Source: Streptomyces flaveus (GTDB taxonomy: Bacteria; Actinomycetota; Actinomycetes; Streptomycetales; Streptomycetaceae). Taken from it: a DNA stretch of 64,000 nucleotides. The DNA lies in contig NZ_BMPQ01000001.1 of NCBI RefSeq assembly GCF_014647675.1, forward strand, positions 125,349-189,348, read 5' to 3'. The translations under genes and the position numbers were made by a program. Shown here piece by piece: positions 11,801-21,453 of this stretch (position 1 is its first letter; each line of letters begins with the position of its first letter). The notes beneath the pieces were generated by a model. That model did no database searches, was not told where the DNA came from, and saw only the letters and a program-made list of their open reading frames with translations.

Positions 11801-13310
11801 TCAGCAGCCGCCACACATCGGCCAGACCGTGCAGGGCCACGACGTCCGCTCCCCACACGACTGTGCCCTCCTGGTCCGCGAGAGCGACGGCCACGTCACC
11901 GCCGAGCAGCCCGGACAGTACGTCGCTGTCGTCGGCCGACAGCAACCGGGCGACCGTGACGACGGTGCCGTCCCCCTCCCGCAGCCCGCTCACCACCTCG
12001 CTCAACGGGCGGTCACCGCCCACGACTTGGTCGGCGAGACTCGTGAACTCACTCAGCGCGGAATCCGCCGGATCGTCCACCACCACGACACGCAGCCCGG
12101 CGCGCCGAGCCGCGTCCAGTACGGTCTCGGCCCACGGATCCGCCCCCGCGCCCAGAGTACGCAGCGCGCTCGGATGCAGGACGACCGTGTCGGCCATCTC
12201 CAGCTGCCGCAGCCGCTCCGGGTCGCGCACCAGCACGCCAGTGCGGGACAGCGCGCCGCTCAGCACGGCGTGGAAAGCAGCAGGCCCGTAGCGCGCGGCC
12301 TTCGGCGAGCCCGCGAGGACCGCTTCCGCCGCCTCCGCACCGTCGTGCTTGACCAGCAGCGTCGCCGCGGCGCCCGCCACACTGCCGGCGGAGGCATGGG
12401 CGGCGTACTCCTGAGCCGGGGAGGTCCGCAGCGGTGGGCGTGGGATATGGTCCGCCGCCGCGCTGACCCGCTCCGGCGTGCACACCTGGTCGTGGACCGC
12501 GTCGAAGGCGGCCAGGCGCGCCACCGTTTCCGCCAGCTGGCAGGCGCGCAGCGCCCCGTCGAGCAGCAGGGAGGTCGGCGACTGGCCCGCGCCATGGGCG
12601 GCCGCGTTCGCCGCGGCCAGCACCAGGTCCATCCGGGAGCGGCCGAGCCGGGCGCGCAGCAGGCCACGGAAGCGCGGGTTCTCGCGCAGCAGTGTCACCA
12701 CCGCGGTCACCAGCCGGGGCGAGGGCGGCAGGCGCAGGGCGCTCGCGATCAGCGCGGCTCCGGTACCCACGGCGTCGATGGCGACCGCCGCCGCGGCGGC
12801 CCGTACTCCGGACGGGTCGCCCGGATGCGTGAACTCCTCCACCGACTCGTCCGACGACGCGAGTCCGTGCCGGGCCGCGAGAGCGGTCGCCTTCTCCACC
12901 ACCCGGTCGGTGAGCGCCTCCTCGGTGGCGACCACCACCAGCCGCGCCAGGCCACCGTCCCAGTACGCGAACGCCACGTCCGGCCGCTCCGCCAGCGCGG
13001 CGGCCACCCGTCGCGCCCGATGCTCCCTCCCGTCCTCCCCTCGCGCCCCTTCCGCCGCGGACGGCCTCAGCGCGAGGTGCGCCCGCGTGCCGGACCGCCA
13101 GTGGGGCGAACCGCCGGGCAACGCGTTACGGGCGACGCGCCCGACCCGCACCGCGGAATCCACGCCCCGTACGCCGGCCCGCGCCGTGCCCGCCACTGCT
13201 GCGGCAGCCGCGCCCACCACGGGCGCGACCCCCCGCGCGAGCAGCCGAGGCCCCGCCGACACGAAACCGCCGACCGAAGGAGTCGTCGTCAACAGCAGTC
13301 CCAGACCCAT
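8868..13310 (-). CDS. Large cation-translocating P-type ATPase (CtpH/CtpI type)
   Basis: 1480 aa. The phosphorylation motif DKTGTLTEN is at Asp925, the actuator motif TGES lies in ESALTGESLPADKQTD, and the hinge motif is GDGANDAAAIR; the core ATPase occupies about residues 640-1480. The N-terminal ~640 residues form an Ala/Arg-rich extension with no recognisable metal-binding motif, as in the giant mycobacterial CtpH/CtpI proteins. An acidic insert (TPQEEASAAEGDGTTPAEGE) lies between C-terminal membrane helices. The cation is unknown. ATG 13310 is preferred because GGGGAG lies 7 nt upstream; a GTG 15 nt earlier is possible. Downstream, 41 nt separate it from the deaminase-like gene. Confidence 0.9.
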   Translation of the reverse strand: MGLGLLLTTTPSVGGFVSAGPRLLARGVAPVVGAAAAAVAGTARAGVRGVDSAVRVGRVARNALPGGSPHWRSGTRAHLALRPSAAEGARGEDGREHRARRVAAALAERPDVAFAYWDGGLARLVVVATEEALTDRVVEKATALAARHGLASSDESVEEFTHPGDPSGVRAAAAAVAIDAVGTGAALIASALRLPPSPRLVTAVVTLLRENPRFRGLLRARLGRSRMDLVLAAANAAAHGAGQSPTSLLLDGALRACQLAETVARLAAFDAVHDQVCTPERVSAAADHIPRPPLRTSPAQEYAAHASAGSVAGAAATLLVKHDGAEAAEAVLAGSPKAARYGPAAFHAVLSGALSRTGVLVRDPERLRQLEMADTVVLHPSALRTLGAGADPWAETVLDAARRAGLRVVVVDDPADSALSEFTSLADQVVGGDRPLSEVVSGLREGDGTVVTVARLLSADDSDVLSGLLGGDVAVALADQEGTVVWGADVVALHGLADVWRLLTAVRAARVTGHRSQTLARSGAALSGLLVAVGESGRGRRSPLLPGLRHAPVDAAAAVALLSGARAALGVAVTRAPHPRPRVAWHALEPSDVLSRLEREPHSEPSAVEQATAQVREAVATVGRHPVLAPARWSLRLARAVRGELDDPLTPVLAVGSAASAILGSVVDALLVVGALDLNALVGGVQRLRAERALSGLLAGQKQKARVTDRTEGGPFAEAPATSAEAHIVDAAKLVPGDVIELQADDVVPADARLLWEDGLEVDESALTGESLPADKQTDPTPRAPVPDRVCMVFEGTTVVAGHAQAVVVDTGDRTEAARAVSLAARTPPSGGVQARLQELTRKALPLTLAGGAAVTGLSLLRGTPIRQAVSGGVAVAVAAVPEGLPLVATVAQLAAARRLSRRGVLVRTPRTLEALGRMDTICFDKTGTLTENRLRLVRVTDADGMSHTLDEAESGHTLRDAARACPRLNGDSTRPAHATDEAVLDAAGPDPEWTQTEGRPFEAARGYAAAVGRAADGSPVLVVKGAPETVLPACRDLPGHASEAAQSLARDGLRVLAVAGRPLAEDEEATDVLEEPLAELEFTGLLALADVARDTSTALVHGLRQAGVRPVMLTGDHPQTARAIAADLGWPDDTTVVTGDELAAADRSARSRMLRDASVVARVAPEQKLQVVEALRDAGRVVGMVGDGANDAAAIRAADVGVGISARGSAAARNAADIVLTDDDLTVLIEAVTEGRALWHGVADAIAILIGGNAGEVGFGVLGTLLSGAAPLSTRQMLLVNLFTDLFPAMAVAVTPQEEASAAEGDGTTPAEGERTASGEAEGGAGPGSEPLGASLLGAPLIRQIRHRALTTCVGATAAWLAGRFTPGTARRSTTMALCGVVGTQLAQTLADRRDSPLVRVTALGSAAALVALIQTPGPSQFFGCTPLGPVAWGGVVVAIALALAGQRALPRLEEVVLRHGPSGEAWARWARAVHPVAG

Positions 13311-13406
13311 CGCACGGCTCCCCACCTCTCGTGACAGCGCTCTCGTGACAGCGCCGTTCGCGCCGTCCGAGTGCCCGCAACTCGGGTGGTCATCCAGGCG
13401 AGATCC

Positions 13407-13766
13407 TCAGGGACGGTCCAGGCGGAGCCGCTCGGCACGCGGCAGACCGGCCACCACCAGGTCGTACGAGTCCTCGATCAGCTCCCGTACGAGCCGGTCC
13501 GGGAGCTCCCCGTCCACCGTGACCGTGTTCCAGTGCCGCTTGTTCATGTGCCAGCCGGGGATGATCAGCCCGGGGTACTCGCCCCGCAGACGCACAGCGT
13601 CCTCCGGGGCGCACTTGAGGTTCACGGTGAGAGGGCGGGCGTCCAGGCTCGTCAGCGCGAACAGCTTGCCCAGCACCTTGAAGACGGACAACTCCGGGTT
13701 GAACGGGAAGTCCTCCACCGCCGCGTTGAAGGACAGGCAGAAGCTACGCAGTTCCTCAGGGGTCAC
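13407..13766 (-). CDS. MmcQ/YjbR family protein
   Basis: 119 aa. [20 protein letters not shown] at the N-terminus and IPGWHMNKRHWNTVTVDGEL in the middle are typical of the MmcQ/YjbR family, a small double-wing fold with proposed DNA-binding ability but no firmly established function. The GTG start overlaps the stop of the upstream CNNM gene by 4 nt (GTGA), so the two are translationally coupled. It is the last member of the phoH-ybeY-CNNM operon before a gap in front of the P-type ATPase. Confidence 0.88.
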   Translation of the reverse strand: MTPEELRSFCLSFNAAVEDFPFNPELSVFKVLGKLFALTSLDARPLTVNLKCAPEDAVRLRGEYPGLIIPGWHMNKRHWNTVTVDGELPDRLVRELIEDSYDLVVAGLPRAERLRLDRP

Positions 13767-15070
13767 TCCGGCTTCTTCTCCTCCTCCGGCGGCTCCGCCG
13801 GACCCATCGGCTCCACCAGCACGGTCACGATCTTGTTCCGGCGGCCCGCCGCGGTCTCCGCGGTGAGCCGCAGCCCGCGCTCGTCCGGCAGCGACACCAC
13901 CGACGAGGCGCCCGCGATCGGCACCCGCCCCAGGGCCTTGGCGAGCAGCCCGCCCACCGTCTCCACGTCCTCGTCGTCGTACGCCTCGAAGCCGTACAGC
14001 TCACCGAGGTCGCCGATGTCCAGGCGTGCCGTCACGCGGTAGCGGTCGTCGCCGAGGTTCTCGACCGGCGGCAGTTCACGGTCGTACTCGTCCGTGATCT
14101 CGCCGACGATCTCCTCCAGGATGTCCTCGATGGTGACGATGCCGGCCGTGCCGCCGTACTCGTCGATGACGACGGCGACGTGGTTGCGGTGCTGCTGCAT
14201 CTCGCGCAGCAGATCGCCCGCGTTCTTCGTGTCCGGTACGAAGGCCGCAGGGCGCATCGCCGTCGAGACGAGCTCGCTCTCCGCGTCCCGGCTGATGTGC
14301 GTCTTACGGGCCAGATCCTTCAGATACACGATCCCCACGACATCGTCCTCGCTCTCCCCGGTGACGGGGATACGCGAGAAACCCGACCGCAGCGCCAGCG
14401 TCAGCGCCTGCCGGATCGTCTTGTAACGCTCGATGACCACCAGGTCCGTACGCGGCACCATCACCTCCCGCACGAGCGTGTCGCCCAGTTCGAAGACCGA
14501 GTGCACCATCCGGCGCTCCTCGTCCTCGATCAGCGACTCCTTCTCCGCGAGGTCCACCATCGCGCGCAACTCGGCCTCGGAGGCGAACGGGCCACGGCGG
14601 AAGCCCTTGCCGGGCGTCAGCGCGTTGCCGATGAGGATCAGCAGGGGCGGGATCGGGCCCATGACGCGCGCCAGGGGCAGCAGGATGTACGCCGCCGCCG
14701 TCGCCGTGTTCAGCGGATGCTGGCGGCCGATCGTGCGCGGGGAGACACCGACCGCGACATACGAGACGAGGACCATCACCCCGATCGCGATCGACAGGGC
14801 CTCCCAGGTCTCGTCGAACTCCATCAGGCAGGCGTACGTGACGAGCGCCGCGGCGGCCATCTCGCAGGCGACGCGCACGAGCAGCGCGACGTTCAGATAG
14901 CGGGTCGGGTCCGCGGCGACCTGGGCCAGCCTGGCGCTGCCGCGGCGGCCGGAGCGTACGGCCTCCTCCGCGCGGAAGCTGGAGACGCGGGCGAGGCCCG
15001 CCTCCGCGCAGGCGGCGAGCCAGGCCACGACGACCAGCGCTGTCGCACCGAGAACGATCTGGGGGTTCAT
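13763..15070 (-). CDS. CNNM/CorC (hemolysin C-like) membrane protein with CBS pair
   Basis: 435 aa. The N-terminal membrane domain (DUF21, about residues 1-180) has several hydrophobic helices. A CBS pair follows (about 200-330, including [15 protein letters not shown] and [20 protein letters not shown]). A C-terminal CorC/HlyC domain (about 345-420) contains [11 protein letters not shown]. The family includes Mg2+/divalent-cation exporters and sensors. Its ATG overlaps the ybeY stop (ATGA) and its own stop overlaps the mmcQ start, so the operon is tightly coupled. The C-terminus ends in a charged PEEEKKPE tail. Confidence 0.93.
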   Translation of the reverse strand: MNPQIVLGATALVVVAWLAACAEAGLARVSSFRAEEAVRSGRRGSARLAQVAADPTRYLNVALLVRVACEMAAAALVTYACLMEFDETWEALSIAIGVMVLVSYVAVGVSPRTIGRQHPLNTATAAAYILLPLARVMGPIPPLLILIGNALTPGKGFRRGPFASEAELRAMVDLAEKESLIEDEERRMVHSVFELGDTLVREVMVPRTDLVVIERYKTIRQALTLALRSGFSRIPVTGESEDDVVGIVYLKDLARKTHISRDAESELVSTAMRPAAFVPDTKNAGDLLREMQQHRNHVAVVIDEYGGTAGIVTIEDILEEIVGEITDEYDRELPPVENLGDDRYRVTARLDIGDLGELYGFEAYDDEDVETVGGLLAKALGRVPIAGASSVVSLPDERGLRLTAETAAGRRNKIVTVLVEPMGPAEPPEEEKKPE

Positions 15071-15564
15071 GACACGGTCGGGGCCGGGGACGGGCCGGTC
15101 AGGCCCTTCTCCGCGCGCCAGCCGTCCACGATGGCGGCCTGCAGACCGAACATCTCGGCCTTCTCGTTCGCCTGCTCATGGTCGTAACCGAGCAGATGCA
15201 GCACCCCATGCACCGTGAGGAGCTGAAGCTCCTCGTCCATGGAGTGCTGCGTCGCCGCCTCCTTGCCCTGCCGCTCGGCGACCTCGGGGCAGAGCACGAT
15301 GTCACCGAGCAGCCCCTGCGGCGGCTCGTCGCCGTCCTTCGACGGCGGACGCAGCTCGTCCATCGGGAAGGACATCACGTCCGTCGGTCCCGGCAGCTCC
15401 ATCCACTGGATATGGAGCTGCTCCATGGCATCGGCGTCCACGACGATCACCGAGAGCTCGGAGAGCGGGTGGATACGCATCCGCGCGAGCGCGTAACGGG
15501 CGATGTCGAGGATCGCCTGCTCGTCGACCTCGGTTCCGGACTCGTTGTTGACGTCGATCGACAT
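15067..15564 (-). CDS. ybeY: Endoribonuclease YbeY
   Basis: 165 aa. The zinc-binding motif H-x3-H-x5-H is intact in [20 protein letters not shown]. YbeY is a single-strand-specific metalloendoribonuclease involved in 16S rRNA 3'-end maturation and ribosome quality control. The start [20 protein letters not shown] is the standard one. It lies 13 nt downstream of phoH and overlaps the CNNM gene by 4 nt, the usual phoH-ybeY-CNNM arrangement. Confidence 0.96.
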   Translation of the reverse strand: MSIDVNNESGTEVDEQAILDIARYALARMRIHPLSELSVIVVDADAMEQLHIQWMELPGPTDVMSFPMDELRPPSKDGDEPPQGLLGDIVLCPEVAERQGKEAATQHSMDEELQLLTVHGVLHLLGYDHEQANEKAEMFGLQAAIVDGWRAEKGLTGPSPAPTVS

Positions 15565-15577
15565 GATCGGGCTTGGT

Positions 15578-16630
<1,053 letters not shown>

Positions 16631-16782
16631 GGGCCGGCTCGTAGGCCTTGCTCGTCCTCCTCGACAGGGTCCGCAGTCAGTTGACTGCCTTTGCACTGCC
16701 CAGGGTACGTCGGAGCACTGACAACGCCGTAGGCGTTTTCGGGGGCCGTTACCGGAGGGGTATGGGAAGGGGATCCGCGCCC

Positions 16783-17895
16783 TCACGCCGACGTACGGAA
16801 CCCGATCGTCGGTACCGCCCGCCGCAGTGGCCAGGGCCTGGCGTCCGCCGGGAGCAGTGCCTCCAGGAAGGCGTACCGTCTGAGCGCGGCCGGGTCCTGG
16901 TCGTCGTACGACTGGACTCGGCGCCACCAGGCGGCGATCTCGGTCCAGCCGGGGGCGGAGAGGGAGCCGCCGAACTCCTGCACGGAGAGGGCTGCCGTGA
17001 GGCCGGCGAAGGCGAGGCGGTCGGCGAGGGGCCAGCCGGCCAGGGTGCCGGTGACGAAGCCGGCCACGAAGACGTCGCCGGCGCCGGTGGGGTCGAGGGC
17101 CTCGACGGCTATGGCGGGGACGTCGGCGGTCTCTCCGGTGCGGCCGTCGACGGCGTACGCGCCTTCCGCGCCGAGGGTGACGACGGCGAGCGGTACGTGG
17201 TCGGTGAGGGCGCGGGCGGCGGCGCGGGGGCAGGGGGTGCGCGTGTAGCGCATGGCTTCCTCGGCGTTCGGCAGGAAGGCCTCGCAGTGCTCCAGGTCGG
17301 GGAGGGCGGCGAGGTCCCAGTTGCCGGTGTCGTCCCAGCCGACGTCGGCGAAGATCCTGGCTCCCTTGCGCGCGGCCTGCGCGATCCAGGGCGCGCGTGT
17401 GCCCGGCGTCAGGGAGGCGATGGCGGCACGCGCGCGTGGGGGGCAGTCGGGCGCGGGCTCCTCCGGGGGCGGTTCGTGGCCGTGGCTGACCATGGTCCGC
17501 TCGCCCTCGTACGCCATGGAGACGGTGACCGGGGAGTGCCAGTGGGGCACCGTGCGTGACGTGGACAGGTCGATGTGCTCGCCCTGTTCCAGGGCGTCCC
17601 AGCAGTACTCCCCGTAGTGGTCGTCCCCGAAGGCCGCCGCCAGGGAGGTCTTCAGGCCGAGGCGGGCCAGCGCGGTCGCCATGTTGGCGACGCCTCCGGG
17701 GCTCGAGCCCATGCCACGTGCCCAGGACTCGGTGCCGCGTACGGGGGCGGAGTCGAGCCCGGTGAAGATGATGTCCAGGAAGACGGTGCCCGTGAGGTAG
17801 ACGTCCCAGGGCGGGTCGCCGGGTGTGCGCAGCCCGGCGAGCGGATCGACGTCGGCGTGGCGGTGGTACGGGCCCTCTCCGTGGGGCGTGGTCAC
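16783..17895 (-). CDS. PfkB family sugar/nucleoside kinase
   Basis: 370 aa. The C-terminal signature DPTGAGDVFVAGFVTG, with the catalytic Asp and anion hole, and the N-terminal motif GGVANMATALARLGLKTSLA identify a ribokinase-fold PfkB kinase. The substrate cannot be fixed from sequence; neighbouring purine-salvage genes (adenine/adenosine deaminase upstream) make a nucleoside or ribose substrate possible. The GTG start has GGGGAGC 5 nt upstream, and a longer frame is rejected for lack of a ribosome site. A strong hairpin separates it from the deaminase gene, so it is probably transcribed on its own. Confidence 0.88.
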   Translation of the reverse strand: MTTPHGEGPYHRHADVDPLAGLRTPGDPPWDVYLTGTVFLDIIFTGLDSAPVRGTESWARGMGSSPGGVANMATALARLGLKTSLAAAFGDDHYGEYCWDALEQGEHIDLSTSRTVPHWHSPVTVSMAYEGERTMVSHGHEPPPEEPAPDCPPRARAAIASLTPGTRAPWIAQAARKGARIFADVGWDDTGNWDLAALPDLEHCEAFLPNAEEAMRYTRTPCPRAAARALTDHVPLAVVTLGAEGAYAVDGRTGETADVPAIAVEALDPTGAGDVFVAGFVTGTLAGWPLADRLAFAGLTAALSVQEFGGSLSAPGWTEIAAWWRRVQSYDDQDPAALRRYAFLEALLPADARPWPLRRAVPTIGFRTSA

Positions 17896-17965
17896 GGTGC
17901 GCTCCCCTGAGGTGGTGCGATTTCCAGCCAGTGTGCACCACAGCACTGACAGCCGCCCTGCGGCA

Positions 17966-17990
17966 GGGGAGCGGGCGCGTCCCGCTCCCC
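17966..17990 (-). terminator. Terminator downstream of the deaminase gene
   Basis: A perfect 10-bp stem (GGGGAGCGGG / CCCGCTCCCC) with a CGCGT loop lies 9 nt past the deaminase stop and before the PfkB gene. Confidence 0.75.
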
Positions 17991-17999
17991 TACGCTCCG

Positions 18000-18992
18000 C
18001 TACTCGAACGTGTAAGCCTCCACCTCGGCGAGATACCGCGCCCGCCGCTCCTCGTCATGCTCGAGGAACGATGCGAGGAACGAGTTCCGCGCCAGTTCCC
18101 GCAGCCGCTCGTGCGAGAGCCCCAGCGTCTCGTGCACGGCGTGGAAGTTGTCGTCGACGTAGCCGCCGAAGTACGCGGGATCGTCGGAGTTGACCGTGCA
18201 CAGCAGCCCGGCGTCGAGCATCGCGGGCAGCGGATGCTGCGCCAGGATGTCGACGGCGCGCAGCCGTACGTTCGAGAGGGGACAGACCGTCAGCGGCACC
18301 CGTTCCCGTACGAGCCGCTCGACCAGCGCAGGGTCCTTCATGCAGCTCAGCCCGTGGTCGATCCGTTCGGCGCCGAGTACGTCGAGTGCCTCGGAGATGT
18401 ACGCGGGCGGCCCCTCCTCCCCCGCGTGGGCGACCCGCCGCAGTCCGAGCGCGGCGGCGGCCTCGTACACCTCGCGGAACTTCCCCGGCGGATGCCCGAC
18501 CTCGGCGGAGTCGAGGCCGACGCCGACGATCCGGTCGAGATACGGCTTGGCGGCGTCCAGGGTCCGCATCGCGGACTCGGCGGACTCGTCCCGCAGGAAG
18601 CACATGATCAGCTGCGTGGAGACACCGTGCGCGGCCTCACTCCGGCCCAGAGCCCGCCAGAGCCCTTCCACCACCGTCCCCATTTCGACGCCGCGCGCGA
18701 GGTGCGCCTGCGGATCGAAGAAGATCTCCGCATGCCGCACTCCCTGCGCCGCGGCCCGCGCGAGATAGGCGTCGGCCAGCTCCTCGAAGTCCCGCTCGGT
18801 CCGGAGCCCGGCCATCAGCTCGTAGTAAAGATGCAGGAAGGACTGGAGGTCGCTGAACTGGTACGCCTTGCGGAGCTCCTCCGTATCGGCGTACGGCAGC
18901 TCGACGCCGTTGCGCGCGGCGAGCGCGAGGGCCAGCTCGGGTTCGAGGGTGCCTTCGATGTGCACGTGCAGTTCGGCTTTGGGCAGGGGCAT
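18000..18992 (-). CDS. Adenosine/adenine deaminase family enzyme (adenine-type motif)
   Basis: 330 aa. Zinc-dependent amidohydrolase with the N-terminal metal motif ELHVHIEGTL, the HAGEEG motif and the final Asp in NSDDPAYFGGY. Classical adenosine deaminases carry SLNTDDP here, whereas characterised bacterial adenine deaminases of this fold (the Pseudomonas PA0148 group) carry SDDPAYFGGY. The substrate is therefore more likely adenine (giving hypoxanthine) than adenosine. This is an inference from one motif, and annotation pipelines will usually say adenosine deaminase. Start MPLPKAELHVHIEG is standard. The RNase Z gene lies 20 nt upstream on the same strand. Confidence 0.88.
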   Translation of the reverse strand: MPLPKAELHVHIEGTLEPELALALAARNGVELPYADTEELRKAYQFSDLQSFLHLYYELMAGLRTERDFEELADAYLARAAAQGVRHAEIFFDPQAHLARGVEMGTVVEGLWRALGRSEAAHGVSTQLIMCFLRDESAESAMRTLDAAKPYLDRIVGVGLDSAEVGHPPGKFREVYEAAAALGLRRVAHAGEEGPPAYISEALDVLGAERIDHGLSCMKDPALVERLVRERVPLTVCPLSNVRLRAVDILAQHPLPAMLDAGLLCTVNSDDPAYFGGYVDDNFHAVHETLGLSHERLRELARNSFLASFLEHDEERRARYLAEVEAYTFE

Positions 18993-19012
18993 TCAGGCAT
19001 CGTACGACCGGG

Positions 19013-19918
19013 TCACCGGCGTTTCGGAAGCGGTACCCGCAGCAGATCGTGCGCCACCGTCAGCTCCCCCTCGAACCCGGCGGCCCGCGCCTGCCGCTCG
19101 AATTCATCGGGGTCGTCGTACCGCTGGCTGAAGTGCGTCAGCACGAGATGCCGTACGCCCGCGTCCCGGGCGACTCCGCCTGCCTGACCGGCGGTCAAGT
19201 GGCCGTGTTCGACGGCGAGTTCGACGTCCGCGTCGAGGAAGGTCGACTCGATGACGAGCATGTCGGCCCCCTCCGCGAGCGCGTACACGCCGTCGCACAG
19301 CCGGGTGTCCATGACGAAGGCGAACCGCTGCCCCCGCCGCACCACGCTCACATCCTCCAACGTGACATCGCCCAGCGCCCCCTCCCGCTGGATCCGCCCC
19401 ACGTCCGGCCCTTTGATCCCGTACGAGGCGAGCCGCTCGGGCAGCATCCGCCGCCCGTCGGGTTCGACGAGCCGGTAGCCGTACGACTCGACGGGGTGGG
19501 CGAGTTTGCGGGCTTCCAGGGTGTACGCCTTCGAGGCCGCGAGTACGCCGTCGGCGGCGACCGGTGCTTCGGTGAGCTGGACGCTCTCGCGGTAGGCGGT
19601 GGCGTACCGCAGCCGTTCGAAGAAGTGCCGCCCTGAGCGCGGATAGTGGGCGGTGATCTCGTGCGGCACCCGGTCGAGGTTGATGCGCTGGATCACTCCG
19701 GCGAGCCCGAGCGAGTGGTCGCCGTGGAAGTGCGTGACGCAGATCCGGTGCAGGTCATGGGCCGCGACCCCGGCACGCAGCATCTGCCGCTGCGTGCCCT
19801 CGCCTGGGTCGAAGAGCAGCCCCTCTCCGTCCCAGCGCAGCAGATAGCCGTTGTGGTTGCGGTGTCGGGTGGGGACCTGGCTGGCGGTGCCGAGGATCAC
19901 CAATTCGCGTACGGACAC
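19013..19918 (-). CDS. rnz: Ribonuclease Z
   Basis: 301 aa. Metallo-beta-lactamase-fold endonuclease that removes tRNA 3' trailers. The zinc motif is [13 protein letters not shown] (HxHxDH), with further ligands in FVMDTRLCD and LTHFSQRY, all typical of short-form RNase Z. The GTG start ([20 protein letters not shown]) is chosen because upstream residues are non-homologous and belong to the shadow of the HIT gene. It lies 16 nt downstream of the HIT gene and 20 nt upstream of the deaminase gene, so HIT-rnz-deaminase may be one operon. Confidence 0.94.
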   Translation of the reverse strand: MSVRELVILGTASQVPTRHRNHNGYLLRWDGEGLLFDPGEGTQRQMLRAGVAAHDLHRICVTHFHGDHSLGLAGVIQRINLDRVPHEITAHYPRSGRHFFERLRYATAYRESVQLTEAPVAADGVLAASKAYTLEARKLAHPVESYGYRLVEPDGRRMLPERLASYGIKGPDVGRIQREGALGDVTLEDVSVVRRGQRFAFVMDTRLCDGVYALAEGADMLVIESTFLDADVELAVEHGHLTAGQAGGVARDAGVRHLVLTHFSQRYDDPDEFERQARAAGFEGELTVAHDLLRVPLPKRR

Positions 19919-19934
19919 GGTGAGTTGTCCCGGC

Positions 19935-20288
19935 CTATCCTGGCGGCCACTGCATGCCGCGGCCGCCCAGGACGTGGGCGTGCACGTGCCAGACGGTCTG
20001 GCCCGCACCGCTTCCGGTGTTGAGGACGATGCGGTAACTGTCCAGCTTCTCGTCGGCCGCGACCTCACCGGCCTCGCGCACCACGTCGGCGAGGGCCGCG
20101 GGGTCTCCGGCGGCGAGCGAGGCGGCGTCCCGGTAGTGGACCTTCGGGATCACCAGGACGTGTGTGGGCGCCTGCGGGTTGATGTCCCGGAAGGCAACGG
20201 TCGTCTCCGTCTCACGGACGACGGTCGCCGGCACCTTCCCTGCGACGATCTTGCAGAACAGACAGTCGTCCTGCGGTTCCCCTGTCAT
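19935..20288 (-). CDS. HIT domain (histidine triad) protein
   Basis: 117 aa. The histidine triad HVHAHVLGG and the N-terminal [14 protein letters not shown] motif place it with the HinT-type purine nucleoside phosphoramidase/AMP-lysine hydrolases. The ATG has GAGGAGG 8 nt upstream, which decides the start over an upstream in-frame Met. It heads the likely HIT-rnz-deaminase operon. Confidence 0.94.
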   Translation of the reverse strand: MTGEPQDDCLFCKIVAGKVPATVVRETETTVAFRDINPQAPTHVLVIPKVHYRDAASLAAGDPAALADVVREAGEVAADEKLDSYRIVLNTGSGAGQTVWHVHAHVLGGRGMQWPPG

Positions 20289-20525
20289 GCGCGGCCTCCT
20301 CACGCTGGATGATCGTTACGTCGGCATCGTAGCGACCGGCGGGGGCGGGCAGGGGGTGTACGGCCTCGCCGTAAGCCCCTCGTCACTCACTCCCCCGGCA
20401 GTTCCTCGCCGTCCTCGCAGCCCCTATAGCTTTCAACGCAGGGGTGGCGGTGTACGGTCGTGTTCTGGCGGGTTTCCCGGCCGCCTCTGGGTCCGCGGGC
20501 AGAGCTGCAAGCTCACCGGTTGCAC

Positions 20526-21125
20526 ATGAAGATCACTGGCAGATCTTCCAGCCCGGTGTCGCGGACCCGCGGGCGCCGAGGAAGGACTGCCTTGTCCGAT
20601 CAACCGCGCCATCTCCCTGACCGGCCCAGCCTCCGGTACCTGAAGATCGAGGCGAAACGTCGCCTCTCCGCAGGGGAGTTCACGACACTTCACGAAGCCC
20701 AGCTGGCCATCGCCCGCGAGCACGGGCTGCCGAGCTGGACCGCACTCAAGGAACGCATCGAGGCCGAAAACCCGGCGAGCCACGCCCTGACGCAGGTGCG
20801 ATGGGTGATGTCGCGCTTCGCGGCGGCCGGCACCCCGAGATGGACACCCCCCGACGAGGAGGAGCTGCGCCGACACTTCGATGATCGTTACTTGAGCCTC
20901 GTGCCGCCGGACTGGGTGACCGGCCTGTTCAGTACGGTGGCCGAGCGACTGCGCGAGGGCCTGGCTGACGTGCAGGCCGAACCGCTGTACCTTCGCGCGC
21001 GCATCGCCGACCTGCGCATCGAGGCGGCGACCGAGGCCGAACCGCCGCACCGGCTGAGCAGTCTGCAGATGTATCCGGCGCGCGAAGTCGGTGCCGACGT
21101 CCCCAAGCCGCCCACCTCCGATTGA
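20526..21125 (+). pseudogene. N-terminal fragment resembling a two-domain serine hydrolase
   Basis: About 178-199 aa depending on start. ATG 20526 is possible, but TTG 20592 has GAAGGA 5 nt upstream. The segment LPDRPSLRYLKIEAKRRLSA followed by AQLAIAREHGLPSWTALKER recalls, from memory, the N-terminal regulatory domain of Streptomyces serine hydrolases (beta-lactamase-fold) whose catalytic domain follows after about 180 residues. Here the frame stops at PPTSD, exactly where the catalytic domain would begin, and no SxxK motif follows. It could instead be a free-standing single-domain protein. The homology is not verified. Confidence 0.5.
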
Positions 21126-21453
21126 ACCTGCAATCAAGTGAGGACATTGAGCGGGACTGGCCGATTGCTTCGATCAAGCCTTGTCAATGGGCCCGGATCA
21201 CGGCAGGTCGCCGTCCGGCAGGTGCGAGGTGGCCCGTCATGACGAGGGCGATGAGCAGGACGAGTGCCGCGTACCGCGCGGCGGAGTCCCGCGCGGTCAG
21301 GGCGCCGATCGCCAGCGCCATCGCGCCCGCTCCCTGGCTGCGATCGGTGAGTGGATCACAGACGCCCCGCGCTGGGCACTGCGAGCCTGGGCTTCGAGCC
21401 GAGCGCGCCAACCGCCGTACTGTGGCGCAGCGTTCGTGAGCCACACTCGGTCC
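21126..21453. other. Gene-poor stretch with a possible membrane-protein remnant
   Basis: This gap between the truncated hydrolase and the XRE gene holds a minus-strand frame (21184-21321) encoding 45 residues with one hydrophobic helix (AALVLLIALVMTGHLAPA). It has no ribosome site, and upstream translation is unrelated, so it is at best the tail of a lost membrane protein. No promoter or repeat is obvious. Confidence 0.3.

Noticed and set aside
20311..20525. Promoter or RNA element between the HIT gene and the truncated hydrolase
   Set aside because: I saw no convincing -35/-10 pair, inverted repeat or leader ORF there.
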